DNA from: Aphanocapsa sp. GSE-SYN-MK-11-07L
GTDB lineage: Bacteria; Cyanobacteriota; Cyanobacteriia; Thermosynechococcales; Thermosynechococcaceae
Reading direction: 5' to 3'
Length of the DNA stretch: 33,739 bases
Assembly (NCBI GenBank): GCA_019359715.1
Contig: JAHHGS010000125.1
Span: forward strand, 1-33,739
Shown in pieces: positions 25,806 through 33,369 of the stretch (the stretch's first letter is position 1; every line of letters starts with the position of its first letter). A program made the translations under genes and the position numbers. Under the pieces are notes generated by a model. The model had not been told where the DNA came from. It was given only the letters and a program-made list of their open reading frames with translations, and made no database searches.

Positions 25806-26345
25806 TCATTGCTTTTGTTCTGGAACAGACTGCTGGCGATGTTTGAGTTTGCGGGTGGTCAGAGCAGCGAAGGCGATCGCCCCTGTCCATGCGGCTGGAA
25901 CTGGCACCGCCGTCACCGAGCCGCCAGATAGGACGAGAACAGGGTCAGGTTGGCCGGGATTACCATAGGCGCTGCTGGAGGAGTCGATGCCAACAGAGCC
26001 GCCAGCATTCGTAAGCAAATCATCAAAGACAAAAATCACACCATCGCAGTCTGGATTGCAAAGGCTAAGCAAGAAAGGCACGCCCACCACTAAATCTGCA
26101 TCGGTAAAAGTGAGGGGATAGGGAAAATTAGGCACAGTCCCCCCATTGATGATGATATTGATATTTGTGTAGTCAGAGCTATCAGCATCAAAGTCAAAGT
26201 TGCCGGTAGCGGTAGCTCCATCGGTAAACTTAACGTTGTTCAAAGTCCAAGTGAGAGGAAACGCATTCGCAGCCAGCGGATGCCACGCCAGGCTGAGGGC
26301 GATCGCCCAACAGGCTCGATTCAAGCTGGCAGGGGAGAAACTCAC
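25806..26345 (-). CDS. PEP-CTERM-type exported protein
   Basis: A 179-residue exported protein. Residues about 1-28 form a signal peptide (ACWAIALSLAWHPLAANA). The mature part is Asp-, Gly- and Asn-rich, with FTDGATATGNFDFDADSSDY and a Cys pair CNPDCDG. The C-terminus has VPVPAAWTGAIAFAALTTRK, a VPxP-hydrophobic-basic tail matching PEP-CTERM sorting signals processed by exosortase. It is a cell-surface or matrix protein by analogy; the actual role is unknown. No exosortase is in the window. Confidence 0.8.
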   Translation of the reverse strand: MSFSPASLNRACWAIALSLAWHPLAANAFPLTWTLNNVKFTDGATATGNFDFDADSSDYTNINIIINGGTVPNFPYPLTFTDADLVVGVPFLLSLCNPDCDGVIFVFDDLLTNAGGSVGIDSSSSAYGNPGQPDPVLVLSGGSVTAVPVPAAWTGAIAFAALTTRKLKHRQQSVPEQKQ

Positions 26346-26428
26346 AGGTGATTGTCCTACTTGCTCACAGGTGAAACTTGTTTAGGCTCAAGACTTACAA
26401 AACATTGAGGCTGGCTCAAGCATAGCGC

Positions 26429-27022
26429 TTAGAAACGCTTATGTAACAGGAGCCGCCGAGGTTGCCCAAACAGCATTCCCAGCCAAAGCGTATCCGCCGT
26501 ATGCAGCCGATAGCCGAGTTTGCCGTAAAGCTGGCGAGCCGATTGATTATTCTCTAACACATGCAGGTAGAGTTCATGCAGCCCCCAAGCCTTGACCTGC
26601 TGCTCACAGGCTAATAAAAGCTGTTGGGCTAGTCCTTGCCGTCGATAGTCTGGCCGAACGGCCAAATTTGAAATGTAGGCAAACCGGGAGTCCTGCCAAG
26701 CATCAAGGCAACGGAGGGATACCTCAATCACGCCAACAATTTGTTGTTCATATTGACAGACTGGCGTCATCCCCACTAGACAAATGTAGTGCTGAGAGCG
26801 GTCTTCCACCCGCATTCGCAGGTCTTGCTGAATCGCTAGCCAGAGCAGCGGTGAGAACCAAGACGACCAATCTCCAACTGGGTGAAAGCTCTCCGTAATC
26901 ACCCCCGCAATCTTAGCCAAATCATGGGATTGGGCAGTTTTAATCACAAAATCTCGCCGATCGCCAGATGCTTGAGCAGTCAATTGGAATGGCGACGGGT
27001 TAGAACTGCACACGATGGTCAA
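26429..27022 (-). CDS. GNAT-family N-acetyltransferase
   Basis: A 197-residue acetyltransferase. The acetyl-CoA-binding motif A is RFAYISNLAVRPDYRRQGLA, with the RRQGLA loop, and motif B is LYLHVLENNQSARQLYGKLG. Residues before about 25 are probably disordered. The substrate is unknown. It begins three bases after the stop of the upstream TPR gene, so the two are co-transcribed. Confidence 0.88.
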   Translation of the reverse strand: MTIVCSSNPSPFQLTAQASGDRRDFVIKTAQSHDLAKIAGVITESFHPVGDWSSWFSPLLWLAIQQDLRMRVEDRSQHYICLVGMTPVCQYEQQIVGVIEVSLRCLDAWQDSRFAYISNLAVRPDYRRQGLAQQLLLACEQQVKAWGLHELYLHVLENNQSARQLYGKLGYRLHTADTLWLGMLFGQPRRLLLHKRF

Positions 27023-27025
27023 ACG

Positions 27026-27958
27026 CTATTGAGGAGGATTGGCCCCTTCAGCGGCCAATTTAGCGATGGTTGCTTTGATTCTAGGCGTAGCCAGCACGGA
27101 TTGAGTGTCAGCAATCAACTGATCGCCCCAGAGATTTTCTTTCAGAAATTTAACATCGGCATAGCGGCTGTCAATTTTGAGGGCTTCTTCGGCAAAGCCT
27201 AGGGCTTGGTCCTGCTTGCCTTGAGCATAGAGGGCTGCGGCCAAAGCTAGCTTTGGTTCACCGGCCTTGTTGTCAATGGCGATCGCCGACTGCCAGCTTT
27301 TAATCGCCGCGTCTTTATCACCTGCTTCATAGCGGACTAGCCCAATATTGTTAATTGCCGGCCAAAACTTTTGGTCTTGCTTGATCGCCTTTTCGTACTG
27401 GGCGATCGCCTTCGGAAACTCGTTCAGCTTTAGATAGGCGTTACCGAGGTTGAACAGTTCTTCTGGCAAGTTGGGTTTAATGGCTAAACCCTCTTCAATC
27501 GACTTAACCGCGCCCGCATAGTTTCCTTTTTGAAAGTAGGCGGCCCCCAGACTGAAGAATACGCCAGGGTTACTCCGACTGAGCGAAAGCGCCCGCTCTA
27601 GGGAAACAACTCCCTTGTCGGGCTGGTCGAGGGTCAGGTATAGCCCCCCCAGCAAGGCCCAAGTTTCGTAGGCTTTAGGAGCTAATTGAGTCGCCATTTT
27701 TGCTCGCGATAGAGCCTCTTCTAGCTCCTGAAACTGAATCAGCTGGATGGCATCTTGAGCGACGGCCAATCCTTCCTGCTCTAGCTGCTCTTGGTCGAGG
27801 TGCAAGGTATGGGGCAGTAGGGCTTGACCCCAAGCGGCTGGAGCAGAAGCGACAGCCCCAACAAACAGAGCAATGGCGATCGGAAAGAAGCGTTTAGACA
27901 CAGTCAACCCAGAAATAGATTCAGAATTTACAGCTAGCTTAGACCATTTCTTTCCCAA
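27026..27958 (-). CDS. Exported tetratricopeptide-repeat protein
   Basis: A protein of up to 310 residues with an N-terminal signal or anchor (FFPIAIALFVGAVASAPAAW) and about five to six TPR units between residues 85 and 275. Clear examples are PGVFFSLGAAYFQKGNYAGA, EELFNLGNAYLKLNEFPKAI and WPAINNIGLVRYEAGDKDAA. It probably acts as a scaffold in the periplasm or thylakoid lumen. The ATG gives 20 residues before the signal; a GTG about 19 codons in (VSKRFFPIAI) would place the signal at the very start and is a fair alternative. It is first in a two-gene unit with the acetyltransferase. Confidence 0.88.
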   Translation of the reverse strand: MGKKWSKLAVNSESISGLTVSKRFFPIAIALFVGAVASAPAAWGQALLPHTLHLDQEQLEQEGLAVAQDAIQLIQFQELEEALSRAKMATQLAPKAYETWALLGGLYLTLDQPDKGVVSLERALSLSRSNPGVFFSLGAAYFQKGNYAGAVKSIEEGLAIKPNLPEELFNLGNAYLKLNEFPKAIAQYEKAIKQDQKFWPAINNIGLVRYEAGDKDAAIKSWQSAIAIDNKAGEPKLALAAALYAQGKQDQALGFAEEALKIDSRYADVKFLKENLWGDQLIADTQSVLATPRIKATIAKLAAEGANPPQ

Positions 27959-28037
27959 ACGTGACTTTTTTTAGCTCAGACAAGACCTTGACCCAGCAGA
28001 ATTGACTATTCTAGACAATAGCCCATCATCGCTAGCC

Positions 28038-28220
28038 ATGAATCCTGAAACTATCCAAGCCCAAATTGTCCTGATTGAGAGCAAGCGCTCTGTTTTGGTT
28101 AAACTCCTGGAACAGCCTGATTTAGGCACCCTCAGAATTGATGTCAACCAGGCTTTAGAGGAAATTGATGACCTGGTCGATGAATTCGAGCGCACGTTTC
28201 CAGACCTGAAGCGACTTTGA
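28038..28220 (+). CDS. Small helical conserved-type protein
   Basis: A 60-residue acidic protein (MNPETIQAQIVLIESKRSVL, EEIDDLVDEFERTFPD) with heptad-like Leu/Ile spacing, likely a short helical hairpin. I do not recognise the family. ATG 28038 is preferred to the upstream TTG at 28002. Its end lies 32 bases before the hydrolase start, so the two may be co-transcribed. Confidence 0.6.
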   Translation: MNPETIQAQIVLIESKRSVLVKLLEQPDLGTLRIDVNQALEEIDDLVDEFERTFPDLKRL

Positions 28221-28252
28221 AAATAGCCCCTGATCAATGGGAAGGGATGACA

Positions 28253-28993
28253 ATGCCAAACCTATCCCTCAGCACTGGCTGGGTTAAAGTTGCTAATGGC
28301 GATTTGCAGATTGATGCTTACCTCGCTCAGCCAGAAACCTCTGGCCCCTGGCCAGCCGTCATTGTTTTCCAGGAAATTTTTGGCGTTAATCATCACATTC
28401 GGGATGTAGCAGAGCGAATCGCTCGCGAGGGCTACGTGGCGATCGCCCCAGCAATTTATCAACGGTTTGCGCCTGGGTTTGAAACGGGCTATACCCCTGC
28501 CGATATTGATTTAGGCCGCCGCTATAAAGACCAGACAACGGCTGCTGAATTGGTGAGTGATACCCAGGCGACGATCGCCTATTTGCAAGGGTTGCCTCAG
28601 GTTAAATCAGCGGCGATCGCTACGATTGGGTTTTGCTTTGGCGGTCATGTTTCTTACTTGGTTGCAACTCTGCCTGAAATCAAGGCGACGGCTGCTTTCT
28701 ACGGGGCTGGCATTGCCACAATGACGCCGGGGGGTGGTGCTGCGACAATTAACTGCACGCCCAACATTGCAGGAACGCTCTACGCTTTCTTTGGTGAGCA
28801 AGATGCCAGCATTCCGCTAGGGCAGGTCGATCAAATTGAAGCGGCTTTAACCGCAGCCCAAATTCCGCACCGCGTCTTTCGCTATCCCGCCGACCACGGA
28901 TTTTTCTGCGATCAGCGCGGTAGCTATCAAGCCGAAGCCGCCCAAGCCGCCTGGGCTGAAGTAAAGCGGCTATTTAAAGCCACCCTTGAGTGA
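28253..28993 (+). CDS. Dienelactone hydrolase family protein
   Basis: A 246-residue alpha/beta hydrolase of the dienelactone hydrolase family. Seen are VIVFQEIFGVNHHIRDVAER (conserved Glu), the nucleophile Cys in IGFCFGGHVSY, the Asp in FFGEQDASIP and the His in YPADHGFFCDQ. This Cys-Asp-His triad is typical. The physiological substrate in cyanobacteria is unclear. ATG 28253 is chosen because AAGGG lies six bases upstream; ATG 28247 and TTG 28217 are also in frame. A hairpin follows the stop. Confidence 0.92.
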   Translation: MPNLSLSTGWVKVANGDLQIDAYLAQPETSGPWPAVIVFQEIFGVNHHIRDVAERIAREGYVAIAPAIYQRFAPGFETGYTPADIDLGRRYKDQTTAAELVSDTQATIAYLQGLPQVKSAAIATIGFCFGGHVSYLVATLPEIKATAAFYGAGIATMTPGGGAATINCTPNIAGTLYAFFGEQDASIPLGQVDQIEAALTAAQIPHRVFRYPADHGFFCDQRGSYQAEAAQAAWAEVKRLFKATLE

Positions 28994-28999
28994 AGTGTA

Positions 29000-29026
29000 C
29001 CCCAACTTGCTTCGCTGAAGTTGGGG
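29000..29026. repeat. CCCCAACTT hairpin at the edge of a TnpB remnant
   Basis: CCCCAACTT (29000-29008) and AAGTTGGGG (29018-29026) form a 9-bp stem with a 9-base loop. It is six bases past the hydrolase stop and 28 bases from the stop of the TnpB remnant. It could be a subterminal hairpin of an IS200/IS605-type element that also serves as a terminator. Confidence 0.5.
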
Positions 29027-29054
29027 CTTCCAACTAGGGCTAACAAGGACGGTC

Positions 29055-29148
29055 TTATTCGTCTTCAGAGTTTCCCGTCTCAACAGCCGTTGCCGCCATT
29101 TTGCTAATGCAAAATCTTGGACTTACACCGCCTCCACAGGCAGCAATC
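29055..29148 (-). pseudogene. TnpB (IS200/IS605 OrfB) C-terminal remnant
   Basis: On the minus strand the last 30 codons read ACGGGVSPRFCISKMAATAV and ETGNSEDE before the stop. The ACGG...ETG ending is typical of cyanobacterial TnpB proteins. The RuvC-like and zinc-finger parts are missing. A 14-bp direct repeat, ATCTTGGACTTACA, occurs at 29114-29127 inside the remnant and again at 29188-29201, suggesting a local rearrangement. Confidence 0.5.
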
Positions 29149-29269
29149 CCACTTCCTGAAATTATTTGAGTTCTATTCGTACAACGCATCTTGGACTTAC
29201 AACAATGGTCAGCCAGCGGATTTGTTCTTTCCCCCTTTCTCATGCTCGTTGCAGGGCTAAAAGCCTTTT

Positions 29270-30010
29270 GTGGTCAGCCATGCGGGTCGGTCAACGACCA
29301 ATGCAATTATATCAAACTTTCTCGCTTCGCTTGCACGAGAGGTGTCCCAAGAAGGATTGAGAATCAACAACTGGGAAAAGTTTCGTACTTTTGTCAAAGT
29401 GTATGGCGACAAAACCCAGAGTGAAATGGCAGAGCTTTGGGACAGCACAATTAGCCAACCGACAATTTCCAGGGCATTGCAGAAGATTAACCATACCCGT
29501 AAAAAAAACTTACGGGTATGTCCAAAGGGACGAAGCCAAACGAGCAGACTTCCTAGCCCACCTGGGAGACCCCAAAGCACCGCACCTAGTCTATGTCGAT
29601 GAATCGGGCATGGATGAACGAGACAACTATGGTTACGGGTATGCTCCTGCAGGGGAACGCTTCTAGGACCTCAAATCAGGTCGGCGACAGGGACGCATCA
29701 ATCTGATCGCGGAGTTATCGCAACGGTGAATTAATTGCCCCCTTTACGGTCGAGGGGGCGTGTAATCGGAGTGTGTTTGAGATTTGGCTAGAAACCTGCT
29801 TGATTCCCCGACTCTGCCCAGGAGAGTGGGTGATTGTCTATGATTGAAGCGGCAGGCTGTCAGGTGGTCTATTTACCCCCCTATTCGCCTGACCTCAATC
29901 GAATTGAGAAGTGTTGGGCCTGGTTGAAAAGCCGAATTCGCAAGTTGTTACCCGAATCTCCCAATTTACGAGATGCTATGGAATCTGTTCTCAAGCAAGC
30001 AGAGTCCTAA
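29270..30010 (+). pseudogene. Degenerate IS630-family transposase
   Basis: Pieces of an IS630-type transposase in several frames. From about 29330 come INNWEKFRTFVKVYGDKTQS and STISQPTISRALQKINHTRK (helix-turn-helix). From 29502, one frame over, come KKTYGYVQRDEAKRADFLAH and the first Asp in HLVYVDESGMDERDNYGYG. Further fragments carry VFEIWLETCLIPRLCPGEWV and, after a deletion where the second Asp should be, YLPPYSPDLNRIEKCWAWLK with the Glu. The frame change at 29501-29508 is a run of eight A where seven would keep frame. The run is embedded in an inverted repeat ATACCCGTAA/TTACGGGTAT. At least three lesions make this copy dead. Confidence 0.82.
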
Positions 30011-30130
30011 CAAATATGAATGCAGCTATGATTGCTCCCTTTGCCCTGATGGTTTTCAAAAGCAGCGATGATGCGATCGCGCTCTGCAACCGTAAATGCA
30101 ACGGGATGGGCAGGCTGGGTCGGTTCTAGA
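30007..30130 (-). pseudogene. Tyrosine recombinase (integrase) internal remnant
   Basis: The minus strand next to the tRNA fragment reads AFTVAERDRIIAAFENHQGK, then GSNH, and soon meets a stop at 30007-30009. This resembles the segment that precedes the catalytic domain in cyanobacterial phage-type integrases (usually followed by YxHYAxxVEFLFLTGCRPSE, which is missing). The match is from memory and short, but an integrase next to a tRNA fragment is expected in an integrative element. Confidence 0.45.
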
Positions 30131-30131
30131 A

Positions 30132-30178
30132 AGCCGATGATGAGATTTGAACTCACGGCCGCTCGATTACGAATCGAG
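30132..30178 (-). tRNA. 3' fragment of tRNA-Thr(CGU), probable attachment site
   Basis: Read on the minus strand this is the 3' two-thirds of a tRNA. It has an anticodon stem-loop CTCGA-TTCGTAA-TCGAG (anticodon CGU, Thr), a variable loop, a T-arm GTGAG-TTCAAAT-CTCAT, and acceptor strand CATCGGC with T as discriminator. The D-arm and 5' acceptor strand are absent beyond 30179, so it cannot make a tRNA. Integrative elements often carry or leave such a 3' piece at their ends (attL/attR). It sits between an integrase remnant and element-like cargo genes. Confidence 0.82.
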
Positions 30179-30377
30179 TTGGTGAAAAGTCAGTAGAACT
30201 TTACCAGTAAAGGTTTCAGCTTATCTCAATCCTTGCCTCAATACTTTTTATCTCAGTCTTTATCTCAATTGAGCTGCACTTCCTGCTGAGGCTTTACTGT
30301 ACAGGAAATGTCTGAAGCACGATTAACTTATACAGTGGTACCTTACATGAGGCATTACTGATGCCATTCTGCCATTT

Positions 30378-31325
30378 ATGACGATTTTACCCGAAGCTTC
30401 TGATTATGATTCGCCCTGGAAGGAGGCATTGGAGCGCTATTTCCCGCAGTTTCTAGAGTTCTTTTTCCCTCAGATTCATGCAGAGATTGATTGGTCAAGG
30501 GGTTGGACGTTTCTGGACAAGGAACTCCAACAGGTGGTGCGGGATGCAGAACTGGGCAGACGGCTAGTTGACAAGCTGGTCAAGGTTTGGAAACTGGATG
30601 GCACCGAGACCGCGATATTAATCCACATCGAAGTTCAGGGGCAGAGGGAATCTGACTTCGCTGAACGGATGTTTGTATATCACTATCGGTTGCGCGATCG
30701 CTACAATTTCCCAGTGGTGAACCTGGCAGTTTTGGCAGACGAGAATGCTAGCTGGCGACCCACTCAGTATGGTTACGCCTTGTGGGGATGCCAAACCAGC
30801 TTCGAGTTCCCGATAGTCAAGCTACTGGATTATGGATCCCAGTTTGCGATGCTGGAGCAGAGTTCCAACCCTTTTGCGGTTGTGGTTGCGGCTCACTTAC
30901 AGGCCCAGGCAACCCGTCAGAACCCGGAAGACCGTTTAAAGTGGAAATTAAGGTTAGTAAAGGGGTTGTATGAACGAGGCTATGATCGGGAAGACATTCT
31001 GGAGCTGTTCCGATTCATTGATTGGGTGATGGCCTTGCCTGCGGATTTGGCCAATCGGTTTGATGACGAATTGAGCACTTTTGAGGAGGAGAGGCAGATG
31101 CCCTACGTGACCAGCGTTGAACGTCATGCAATCCAAAGAACAACAAGGGCAAGCATTATTGAAGTCCTAGAGGTGCGCTTCGGGGCAGTACCTGAGACGA
31201 TCCAGGCACAGATTAATCAAATTCAAGATCAAGAGCTATTGCAAACTCTCTTCAGAAGTGCGGTTTTGATTGAATCTGTGGAGGCTTTTCAACGGATGCT
31301 CACGGAAAGCTCACAGCAGGAATAA
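30378..31325 (+). CDS. Rpn/PD-(D/E)xK nuclease-like protein with DUF4351 tail
   Basis: A 315-residue protein of the Rpn (recombination-promoting nuclease, formerly putative transposase) type common in cyanobacteria. The nuclease core includes ADLVDKLVKVWK-like residues and the ExQ motif in AILIHIEVQGQRESDFAERM. The C-terminus (SVERHAIQRTTRASIIEVLE then VRFGAVPETIQAQINQI) matches DUF4351. Such proteins are usually present in many copies and can cut DNA; roles in recombination or phage defence are proposed. The frame is intact. The 200 bases upstream, to the tRNA fragment, contain no gene but an AT-rich stretch with repeated ATCTCA motifs. Confidence 0.85.
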   Translation: MTILPEASDYDSPWKEALERYFPQFLEFFFPQIHAEIDWSRGWTFLDKELQQVVRDAELGRRLVDKLVKVWKLDGTETAILIHIEVQGQRESDFAERMFVYHYRLRDRYNFPVVNLAVLADENASWRPTQYGYALWGCQTSFEFPIVKLLDYGSQFAMLEQSSNPFAVVVAAHLQAQATRQNPEDRLKWKLRLVKGLYERGYDREDILELFRFIDWVMALPADLANRFDDELSTFEEERQMPYVTSVERHAIQRTTRASIIEVLEVRFGAVPETIQAQINQIQDQELLQTLFRSAVLIESVEAFQRMLTESSQQE

Positions 31326-31364
31326 GTTTGTCTCTTCTGACCTGTAGACATGCTCAGACTGCTG

Positions 31365-31808
31365 TTATTTCTCCCACAGATGTAAACCCAGACCAAATTT
31401 AGCGCAACAGCGTCGTAGCGCCATCGCCTCAGCATTACTGGAGGGATCACCCCAGCCATCGATCTCGTTATCCTCGGTTCCGGTGGCTTCCCTGGTGAAA
31501 TTGCCCTCGGCGGCGCGGAGGGTGAGTCGGCCTTCGACAACCGTGCGATCGCCGTTGTAGTGAGTGCGGACTTCCCAAGCAAAACCGGGGGCATAGAATT
31601 CCAGCAGCCGAATGTAGCTGTACCAGGAGACAAAATCAATCCGCTGTCCCTTCAGGGTCTTGCTTTTGATAAACCGCTTGGGGATCGGCTTTTGCAAGTC
31701 GGCTAGAATTTCTAAAACGGGGCGACGATAGCCCTTGCTCTTGAGGATTTCAGGGGCTTTGGCTTCCGAGATCGGGATGATTTTTTCTGCGGTGGTTTGA
31801 GCTGGCAT
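31365..31808 (-). CDS. Rad52-type single-strand annealing protein
   Basis: A 147-residue protein with the Rad52/Rad22-like core RIDFVSWYSYIRLLEFYAPG, FAWEVRTHYNGDRTVVEGRL and the very characteristic GWGDPSSNAEAMALRRCCAK FGLGL ending. Phage- and plasmid-borne Rad52-type proteins anneal complementary single strands and support recombination or replication restart. It fits an extrachromosomal-element origin for this flank. The C-terminal tail is short, as in other phage forms. Confidence 0.85.
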   Translation of the reverse strand: MPAQTTAEKIIPISEAKAPEILKSKGYRRPVLEILADLQKPIPKRFIKSKTLKGQRIDFVSWYSYIRLLEFYAPGFAWEVRTHYNGDRTVVEGRLTLRAAEGNFTREATGTEDNEIDGWGDPSSNAEAMALRRCCAKFGLGLHLWEK

Positions 31809-31877
31809 AGTTCATTCCAAGAATAAGGTTGATGCCGGGGCACCACTCTCGGTCGGGTGCATAGAGGTTCAATGGGT

Positions 31878-32147
31878 CTAAAACTCGTCACAGGTGCAGT
31901 CGTCGGGGCTGTCCATGAAGCCAAAGGCAAAATGCTGGCGGGGAGAGTAGTGCTTGATGCTGCCGTTTGGATTTTTAGGGAGTTGCTTCAGCTTGGCCAT
32001 GTAGCCTTCCAAATAAGCCTCGTCTGACCAGTGGGGCCGTCTGCCGAAAGCAGCATCATTCTGTCCATCCTGATACCACTCCGCTGCAATCTGGCCTTGT
32101 TCTTGATCTCGGCGTTCTCGTTCACACTCAATTTCGTAGGGTGTCAT
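31878..32147 (-). CDS. Hypothetical acidic accessory protein
   Basis: An 89-residue protein, not recognised. It starts MTPYEIECERERRDQEQGQI with a charged helix, then WSDEAYLEGYMAKLKQLPKN, and ends HFAFGFMDSPDDCTCDEF with two Cys near the C-terminus. It lies between the Rad52-type and SWIM genes on the same strand and probably belongs to the same transcript. No function can be assigned. Confidence 0.55.
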   Translation of the reverse strand: MTPYEIECERERRDQEQGQIAAEWYQDGQNDAAFGRRPHWSDEAYLEGYMAKLKQLPKNPNGSIKHYSPRQHFAFGFMDSPDDCTCDEF

Positions 32148-32229
32148 AATCTCAGTGATCCTTTCTCAATGGGTGGGTCATCCCCTGCTGCCTCGCCAAA
32201 GTTCAGCAGGGGCTTTTAACTGGAGTAAA

Positions 32230-32688
32230 TCAGGCTGCGAGAACACTTGTTGGAGTGCTTGCCTTGGTGGCATTGAGATAACTGCTTAAACTTTTAAACC
32301 CCAAGTGGTTGAGGACGGCATAGTTGTGCTTACAACACCCCTGCCCCAAGAACTGAACCTGGTTGCAGTAGTCTTCGCACTCGCACACTAAACCAGTTGG
32401 AATCGTTTGCACGGTATAGGTACTGCCCTTGTCTTCGTTGCGTACCGTAAAAGCTGTGGGATTCATGATGTGCTGAGTGACCCGCAGAGCACGAGCCGCC
32501 GCCTTGCGCCGTTCGACAAAATGGTGTTTGAAGACAGCTTTAGACATGAACCGGGGACGATGACCCGGCACCCAAACCCAAATTACAGAAAACCATTCCC
32601 GAACAACAATCCGGGACTGACCATAAATAATGCCCAGAATGCGGGCAGCCGCAGAAGCAGAGTAAATCAGATTTTCGCGAGTAATCAT
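32230..32688 (-). CDS. SWIM zinc-finger protein
   Basis: A 152-residue protein with a SWIM-type CxCx(n)CxH pattern, CECEDYCNQVQFLGQGCCKH, near residues 110-130. It is preceded by strands (FTVRNEDKGSTYTVQTIPTG) as in other SWIM domains. SWIM fingers bind DNA or proteins and often occur in recombination-linked factors. It lies upstream of the Rad52-type gene on the same strand, so both may act in recombination of the element. Its promoter region overlaps a TACCACGGTA operator-like site at 32719-32730. Confidence 0.8.
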   Translation of the reverse strand: MITRENLIYSASAAARILGIIYGQSRIVVREWFSVIWVWVPGHRPRFMSKAVFKHHFVERRKAAARALRVTQHIMNPTAFTVRNEDKGSTYTVQTIPTGLVCECEDYCNQVQFLGQGCCKHNYAVLNHLGFKSLSSYLNATKASTPTSVLAA

Positions 32689-32715
32689 GTGTGTGTACCA
32701 AATCCAACTAAATAC

Positions 32716-32795
32716 ATATTACCACGGTATACAATGGTATTCAGTGGATATTCACAAAAATTCACAGATACTACCGTGGTAGACTGCGGTAGGAT
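32716..32795. promoter_or_regulatory. Operator-like repeats between divergent SWIM and RHH genes
   Basis: The intergenic region holds several copies of an ACYGYGGTA-type motif: ACCACGGTAT (32720-32729, reading as TACCGTGGTA on the other strand), CTACCGTGGTAG (32771-32782, a near-perfect palindrome) and GACTGCGGTAGG (32783-32794). A half-match, CAATGGTAT, occurs at about 32732. The same motif recurs after the RHH gene. RHH proteins bind such short tandem palindromes, so autoregulation is likely. Confidence 0.65.
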
Positions 32796-32824
32796 ATAGC
32801 CGAAGAAATTCAGAGAGCAAGAAT

Positions 32825-33037
32825 TTGGAGCGAGACCCGGAAACTGGAAAATATATAGAAAGCCCTGATAGCTTGGCTAGAAAGCCGCTGACGGTTCGGC
32901 TGAAAAAGTCGATGCAAGCTGAACTGACCGAGGTGGCCAAGTCCGAGGGGAGAACAGAAAGCGATATTGCTAGAGAGGCGATCGCCCAGTGGCTAGAACG
33001 GAGAAACCAAAAGCTAGGGGATAGCAAAAAGCCCTAG
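32825..33037 (+). CDS. Ribbon-helix-helix (CopG-like) regulator
   Basis: A 70-residue basic protein. After a variable N-terminus, the ribbon strand KPLTVRLKKSMQAELTEVAK is followed by the helix pair EGRTESDIAREAIAQWLERR, the standard ribbon-helix-helix layout of CopG-like DNA-binding dimers. The start is a TTG; no ATG precedes the ribbon. Operator-like repeats lie on both sides of the gene, suggesting that it controls itself, the divergent SWIM gene and the downstream SLOG-like gene. Confidence 0.8.
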   Translation: MERDPETGKYIESPDSLARKPLTVRLKKSMQAELTEVAKSEGRTESDIAREAIAQWLERRNQKLGDSKKP

Positions 33038-33073
33038 TATACTGCGGTTTACCTCGGAAAACCGTGGTATAAT
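33036..33073 (+). promoter_or_regulatory. Promoter overlapped by RHH-type operator repeats
   Basis: TATACTGCGGTTTACC (33038-33053) and AACCGTGGTATAATG (33060-33074) repeat the ACYGYGGTA motif. The second copy runs straight into a perfect -10 box, TATAAT (33068-33073). A bound regulator would block the polymerase here. It lies 27 bases before the ATG of the SLOG-like gene. Confidence 0.6.
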
Positions 33074-33100
33074 GACGAGAGTTGGGTAATACAATCTCTG

Positions 33101-33369
33101 ATGCATATTGGTGTGACTGGCCCCCGCAAATTGACCTCAGCTCAGCAACAGCAGATCATTGCAGATTTGATGTTTTTGTTGACCCCAAAAATAACACTGC
33201 ACGCTGGGGATGCAACTGGGTTGGACGCACTGGCGCGGGAGTTGGTAGTCAATTGCAGGCTGTACCGATACGATGCAGAGGGCTGTAAACCCTGGCAATT
33301 ACAAAAGCGCAGCCGAGGGATGGTGGATGCCCTAGCCTTCGCAGGCGGAACTCTACATGCCTGGCCGAA
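33101..33369 (+). pseudogene. SLOG-like nucleotide-binding protein, interrupted by a group II intron
   Basis: 5' exon of a small Rossmann-like protein: MHIGVTGPRKLTSAQQQQII at the N-terminus (GxTGpR) and LHAGDATGLDALARELV, the glycine-rich pattern of SLOG/DprA-like or DUF2493-like proteins. These bind nucleotides and appear in phage and conflict loci. The protein-like sequence reaches GTLHAWPK and then meets the intron boundary at 33370. The apparent stop at 33412 belongs to intron sequence. If the intron splices, the gene may be functional; the 3' exon lies outside the window. Confidence 0.7.
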
